Source: Rhodobacter sp.
GTDB taxonomy: Bacteria; Pseudomonadota; Alphaproteobacteria; Rhodobacterales; Rhodobacteraceae
Assembly (NCBI GenBank): GCA_016704435.1
Contig: JADJAB010000032.1
Span: forward strand, 1 to 6,826
Direction: 5' to 3'
DNA: 6,826 nucleotides
This document shows, piece after piece, positions 6,812-6,826 of this stretch (its first letter is position 1; the number at the start of each line of letters is the position of its first letter). Both the position numbers and the translations under genes were made by a program. The notes under the pieces are model-generated. The model was not told the origin of the DNA, searched no databases, and saw only the letters and a list, made by a program, of their open reading frames with translations.

Positions 6812-6826
6812 GCAGTCAGGCCCGGA
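6812..6826 (-). repeat. IS66 right terminal inverted repeat, inner part
   Basis: The minus strand reads TCCGGGCCTGACTGC, matching the left repeat with one added G. The outermost GTAAGCG should follow immediately outside the window. Confidence 0.75.

Larger units (their letters stand above)
4454..6826 (-). mobile_element. IS66-family insertion sequence, right end cut by the window
   Basis: The three accessory and transposase genes have IS66 order and orientation: tnpA (6759-6376), tnpB (6379-6032) and tnpC (5973-4477), all intact. The left end begins GTAAGCG at 4454, the terminal bases typical of the family, followed by TCCGGCCTGACTGC. The last 15 bases of the window, read on the minus strand, give TCCGGGCCTGACTGC, the same repeat with one extra G. 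The outer GTAAGCG of the right repeat should therefore follow within about 7 bp, for a total length near 2.38 kb. The element lies 39 bp past the lysR stop, is convergent with it, and does not visibly break a gene. Confidence 0.92.

Noticed and set aside
1..6826. CRISPR array, tRNA, rRNA, toxin-antitoxin or defence genes
   Set aside because: I saw no repeat-spacer pattern, no cloverleaf and no such domains; nearly the whole window is accounted for by the dmd cluster, lysR and IS66.

Overview
The window looks like a chromosomal segment of a marine alphaproteobacterium of the Roseobacter group (Rhodobacterales). It has high GC content. It carries an apparent dmdA-dmdB-dmdC cluster for demethylation of dimethylsulfoniopropionate (DMSP), a GcvA-type LysR regulator, and an IS66-family element of the kind common in these bacteria. 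The assignment rests on protein family resemblance only; no search was run.

Layout: (1) Positions 1-717, minus strand, hold the first 239 codons of dmdC, an acyl-CoA dehydrogenase that runs off the left edge. (2) Positions 714-2320, minus, hold dmdB, an AMP-forming acyl-CoA ligase. It reads through only if four single missing bases are restored. (3) Positions 2326-3426, minus, hold dmdA, a GcvT-fold methyltransferase. It is open throughout but has a garbled stretch at residues 155-163 that looks like a masked pair of compensating deletions. (4) Positions 3427-3536 are a 110-bp divergent intergenic region. (5) Positions 3537-4414, plus, hold a LysR-type regulator broken by one missing base near 4130. 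(6) From 4454 to the right edge is an IS66-type insertion sequence (tnpA, tnpB, tnpC, all minus). Its left inverted repeat is complete, and its right inverted repeat is cut by the window end about 7 bp short.

How the genes work together: DmdA would move a methyl group from DMSP to tetrahydrofolate, giving methylmercaptopropionate (MMPA). DmdB would make MMPA-CoA and DmdC would oxidise it to methylthioacryloyl-CoA. A dmdD hydratase would be the next step and may lie beyond the left edge. The divergent LysR is the obvious candidate regulator. The IS66 copy sits 39 bp past the lysR stop and does not interrupt a recognisable gene.

The main surprise is the indel pattern. At least six deletion sites, mostly in short homopolymers, fall between about 0.7 and 4.13 kb. 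I see none in dmdC or in the IS66 genes. Restoring the bases gives uninterrupted, well-conserved proteins, so I favour sequencing or assembly error, or very recent inactivation, over old pseudogenes. I saw no evidence of an undescribed biological system.
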